A DNA stretch of 64,000 bases from Devosia sp. Its GTDB lineage: Bacteria > Pseudomonadota > Alphaproteobacteria > Rhizobiales > Devosiaceae. Every line of letters starts with the position of its first letter. Positions within the stretch are counted from its first letter, which is position 1. The DNA is taken from the NCBI GenBank assembly GCA_015234425.1, contig JADGNE010000004.1, positions 1-64,000 on the forward strand. The letters run 5' to 3'. Under the pieces are notes generated by a model. It was not told where the DNA came from. It was given only the letters and a program-made list of their open reading frames with translations, and did no database searches. The translations under genes and the position numbers were made by a program. Below are positions 61,979 through 64,000 of this stretch, in pieces.

Positions 61979-62950
61979 CTAGGCGAAAAAGCCGAGCTTT
62001 TCGTCGAGGGGGCCCAGGGGGGCGCATTCGGCGATGAGAGCCCGTGCCTTGCCCGAGTCGCGATCCATGGCGGCGATCAGTTCGTCGAGGCCCTTGAACA
62101 CTTCCTGTCCGCGAATGTGACCGACCAGCGCGACTTGCAGGGTCTGGCCATAAATGTCTTCGTCAAAATCGAAGAGGTGGGTTTCAAACGGCGGGCGCTG
62201 ATTGTCGAACATGGGCTTGCCATAGGCCGCGACGCCGTCGAGGAGGCGCGCGCCGAGCCGGGCGCGAACGGCATAGACGCCCTGGGCAAGCTGGAAGCCA
62301 TTGGGGGTCATGGTGTTGGCGGTGGGATAGCCGAGGTCGCGACCGCGCTGGTCGCCCTTGACCACGCAACCCTCAAAGAACCAGTGATAGCCCAGCAGAC
62401 GATTGGCTGCGGTGACCGCGCCTTCCGAAAGCGCAGCCCGAATGCGCGAGGAGGAAATGACCTCGTCACCCTCATCCATGAGGTCGAGGGTTTCGACGGC
62501 AAAGCCAAGCCGCGCCCCTTCGTCGCGCAGAAATGCGGGCGTGCCGCGACGCTGGCGGCCGAAATGGAAATCGGAGCCCACGATGACGCCGCGCACACCG
62601 AGATCGCGCACCAGCATGTCGCCGACGAAATCCTCGGCTTCGATCTGGGAGAAGGGCTTGTCAAAGGGCAGGATGATGATGCCATCGAGCCCGAGCGCTT
62701 CGGCAAGACGCGCCTTGGCGTCACCCACGGTGAGCCGGAAAAGATGGGGCGTCGGGGCAAAAACGTCGCGCGGATGCGGCTCGAAGGTCAGCAGCAGCGC
62801 GGGAACGCCGGCCGCCTGGGCCCGCTGGCGCAGGGTTTCCACCACAGTCTGGTGGCCGCGATGCATGCCGTCGAAATTGCCGATAGCGACATAGGCGCCG
62901 CGCAGCGAGGCCGGCAGATCGGAAAGATTGTCGAGGCGGATGAAGGTCAA
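61979..62950 (-). CDS. ribF: Bifunctional riboflavin kinase / FAD synthetase
   Basis: A 323-residue enzyme that makes FMN and FAD. The N-terminal nucleotidyltransferase half opens with AIGNFDGMHRGHQ (HxGH) and has RDVFAPTPHLFRL and VVGSDFHFGRQRRG-like segments; a C-terminal flavokinase half contains GRDLGYPTANTM and GVYAVRARLG. It lies 29 bases downstream of the HAD-family gene on the same strand, a frequent pairing in Hyphomicrobiales. Confidence 0.96.
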   Translation of the reverse strand: MTFIRLDNLSDLPASLRGAYVAIGNFDGMHRGHQTVVETLRQRAQAAGVPALLLTFEPHPRDVFAPTPHLFRLTVGDAKARLAEALGLDGIIILPFDKPFSQIEAEDFVGDMLVRDLGVRGVIVGSDFHFGRQRRGTPAFLRDEGARLGFAVETLDLMDEGDEVISSSRIRAALSEGAVTAANRLLGYHWFFEGCVVKGDQRGRDLGYPTANTMTPNGFQLAQGVYAVRARLGARLLDGVAAYGKPMFDNQRPPFETHLFDFDEDIYGQTLQVALVGHIRGQEVFKGLDELIAAMDRDSGKARALIAECAPLGPLDEKLGFFA

Positions 62951-62979
62951 ATCAGGAGGCTCCAGACGCCAGGGAAAGA

Positions 62980-63846
62980 TTACCAGGTAAGGCGCGGCAG
63001 GAAGCCGGCCACACGCGCACGGCTGGGCGCGATAAGATCGGCAATGGCCTGAGGATCCGGCTTGCCGAAGGCATCGAGTTCCGCGGCATGGATCGAGCCG
63101 GTGATGAAGAGGAGATCAATGCCGAACTGGGCCGCGCCGGTGGCATCGGTGCGCACACTGTCGCCGATGGCGAGGACGCGGGATTTATCGAGGCTCTTGC
63201 CGGCGGCTTCTTCGGCGAGGCGAAAGGCCTCTTCGTAGATGGGCTGATAGGGCTTTCCGGCCATGTGGACCATGCCGCCCATGGCCGCGTAGAGATCGCC
63301 GAGGGCGCCGCCGCAATAGATGATCTTGTCGCCGTGCTCGACGACGCGATCCGGATTGGCGCAGATCATCGGCAGCTTTCGCTGCAGCCAGAGCTTGGCG
63401 CGCTCGCGGTACATTTCGGGCGTGTCTTCATCGGTATCGAGGTCGGTGACAACGACGACTTCGGCTTCCTCAGCGCCGGTGCGGGTGAGATCAAAGCCTT
63501 CGTAGAGCGCGTCATCCTCGGTCGGCGGGCCGACATGATGGATGGCCTTGCCGCGATATTTCGAGATCATCGCCCGCGTCGCGTCGCCCGAAGAGACGAT
63601 GGCATCATAGGCCTCGCGCGGCACGCCGAGACGATCGAGCATGGCGACGATTGGCGGAGAGGGGCGCGGCGCATTGGTGATGAGCACCACCCTGCCCCCG
63701 GCCTTGCGATAGGACACGAGCGCGTCCACAGCCTCGGGGAATGCCGAGACGCCGTTATGAATAACGCCCCAGACATCGCTTAGCACCGCTTCATAGCGAG
63801 ATGCGAGTTCGGACAGACCAGAGATGATCGGCAGGGGCGAAGTCAT
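62980..63846 (-). CDS. TIGR01459 family HAD-type hydrolase
   Basis: A 288-residue haloacid-dehalogenase-superfamily phosphatase of subclass IIA (NagD-like). Motif I is LSDVWGVIHNG with nucleophile Asp, motif II LITNAP, and motif III/IV KPYQPIYEEAF with LAIGDSVRTDATGA. The CDS is in the size range of the TIGR01459 family. The substrate is not known. It is the first gene of a probable pair with ribF. Confidence 0.92.
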   Translation of the reverse strand: MTSPLPIISGLSELASRYEAVLSDVWGVIHNGVSAFPEAVDALVSYRKAGGRVVLITNAPRPSPPIVAMLDRLGVPREAYDAIVSSGDATRAMISKYRGKAIHHVGPPTEDDALYEGFDLTRTGAEEAEVVVVTDLDTDEDTPEMYRERAKLWLQRKLPMICANPDRVVEHGDKIIYCGGALGDLYAAMGGMVHMAGKPYQPIYEEAFRLAEEAAGKSLDKSRVLAIGDSVRTDATGAAQFGIDLLFITGSIHAAELDAFGKPDPQAIADLIAPSRARVAGFLPRLTW

Positions 63847-64000
63847 GACGACACCAGGCTGTGAGGGATCGGGCGCGGCGAGCTATGGGGCAGTTCGCCC
63901 ATCTCGATCAAGCAAAAACCTCACCGGCCGACCGCCAAGGCCCTAGTGTTCGGCCTGACGACGGATGGGCTGGGGCGAGACTGTCCGGATCGGCTCAAGC
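63847..64000. other. Window end, no gene recognised
   Basis: The last 154 bases lie upstream of the HAD gene. I see no ribosome site, strong hairpin or long open frame that would show what comes next. Confidence 0.4.

Overview
The window is chromosomal DNA from an alphaproteobacterium of the order Hyphomicrobiales, most like Devosia (Devosiaceae). The base composition is GC-rich. The gene content is typical: aa3 oxidase genes, IalB, PilZ, DUF1127, DUF2093, DUF4170, DUF6101 and DUF2164 proteins, an aerobic cobalamin pathway, and a Zur/Znu zinc locus with AztD. The genus is inferred from gene content and from the many GC-rich palindromes; nothing in the window proves it. No rRNA, tRNA, CRISPR array, phage or transposase gene was seen.

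Layout. 1-2.2 kb: ctaD (cut by the window edge) and coxB, minus strand. 2.5-4.7 kb: IalB, PilZ, a DUF1127 protein and a divergent LysR regulator. 4.8-9.7 kb: xseA, DUF2093, an LpxB-related glycosyltransferase, DUF4170, cysQ and DUF6101. 9.9-13.7 kb: ubiA, then an exported ABC-type binding protein and a PQQ-type beta-propeller, which share one reading frame split by a single TGA; the propeller also carries a frameshift. 13.9-25.3 kb: ggt, rsmE, gshA, purD, a patatin, tadA, mutL and a two-domain protein resembling a fusion of MhqO and MhqD. 25.3-31.3 kb: an exported pyrophosphatase and an Entner-Doudoroff block (sugar kinase, zwf, pgl, edd). 31.5-48.1 kb: cobalamin and cobalt genes. 48.1-54.2 kb: small proteins, then aztD, znuA, znuC, znuB and zur with Zur-box-like palindromes. 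54.2-63.8 kb: housekeeping genes (rsmD, an RluB-type synthase with a very long low-complexity tail, lspA, ileS, ribF, a HAD hydrolase).

How genes work together. A cobalamin riboswitch precedes cbtB-cbtA-cobW-orf-cobN-orf-cobO. From cbtA to cobO every junction is a 4-base stop/start overlap, so cobalt import, delivery, chelation and adenosylation are probably under one B12-responsive control. The early corrin-ring methylation genes (cobG/H/I/J/L/M) are not here. The zinc locus pairs a Znu importer with an AztD metallochaperone and its own Fur-family regulator.

The most unusual layer is a dense set of about 28 GC-rich palindromic (REP-like) units. Most lie between genes, but four lie inside cobN, in frame, and add short peptides to the chelatase subunit, much as Rickettsia palindromic elements do. 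Four other units carry structured cassettes in the loop.
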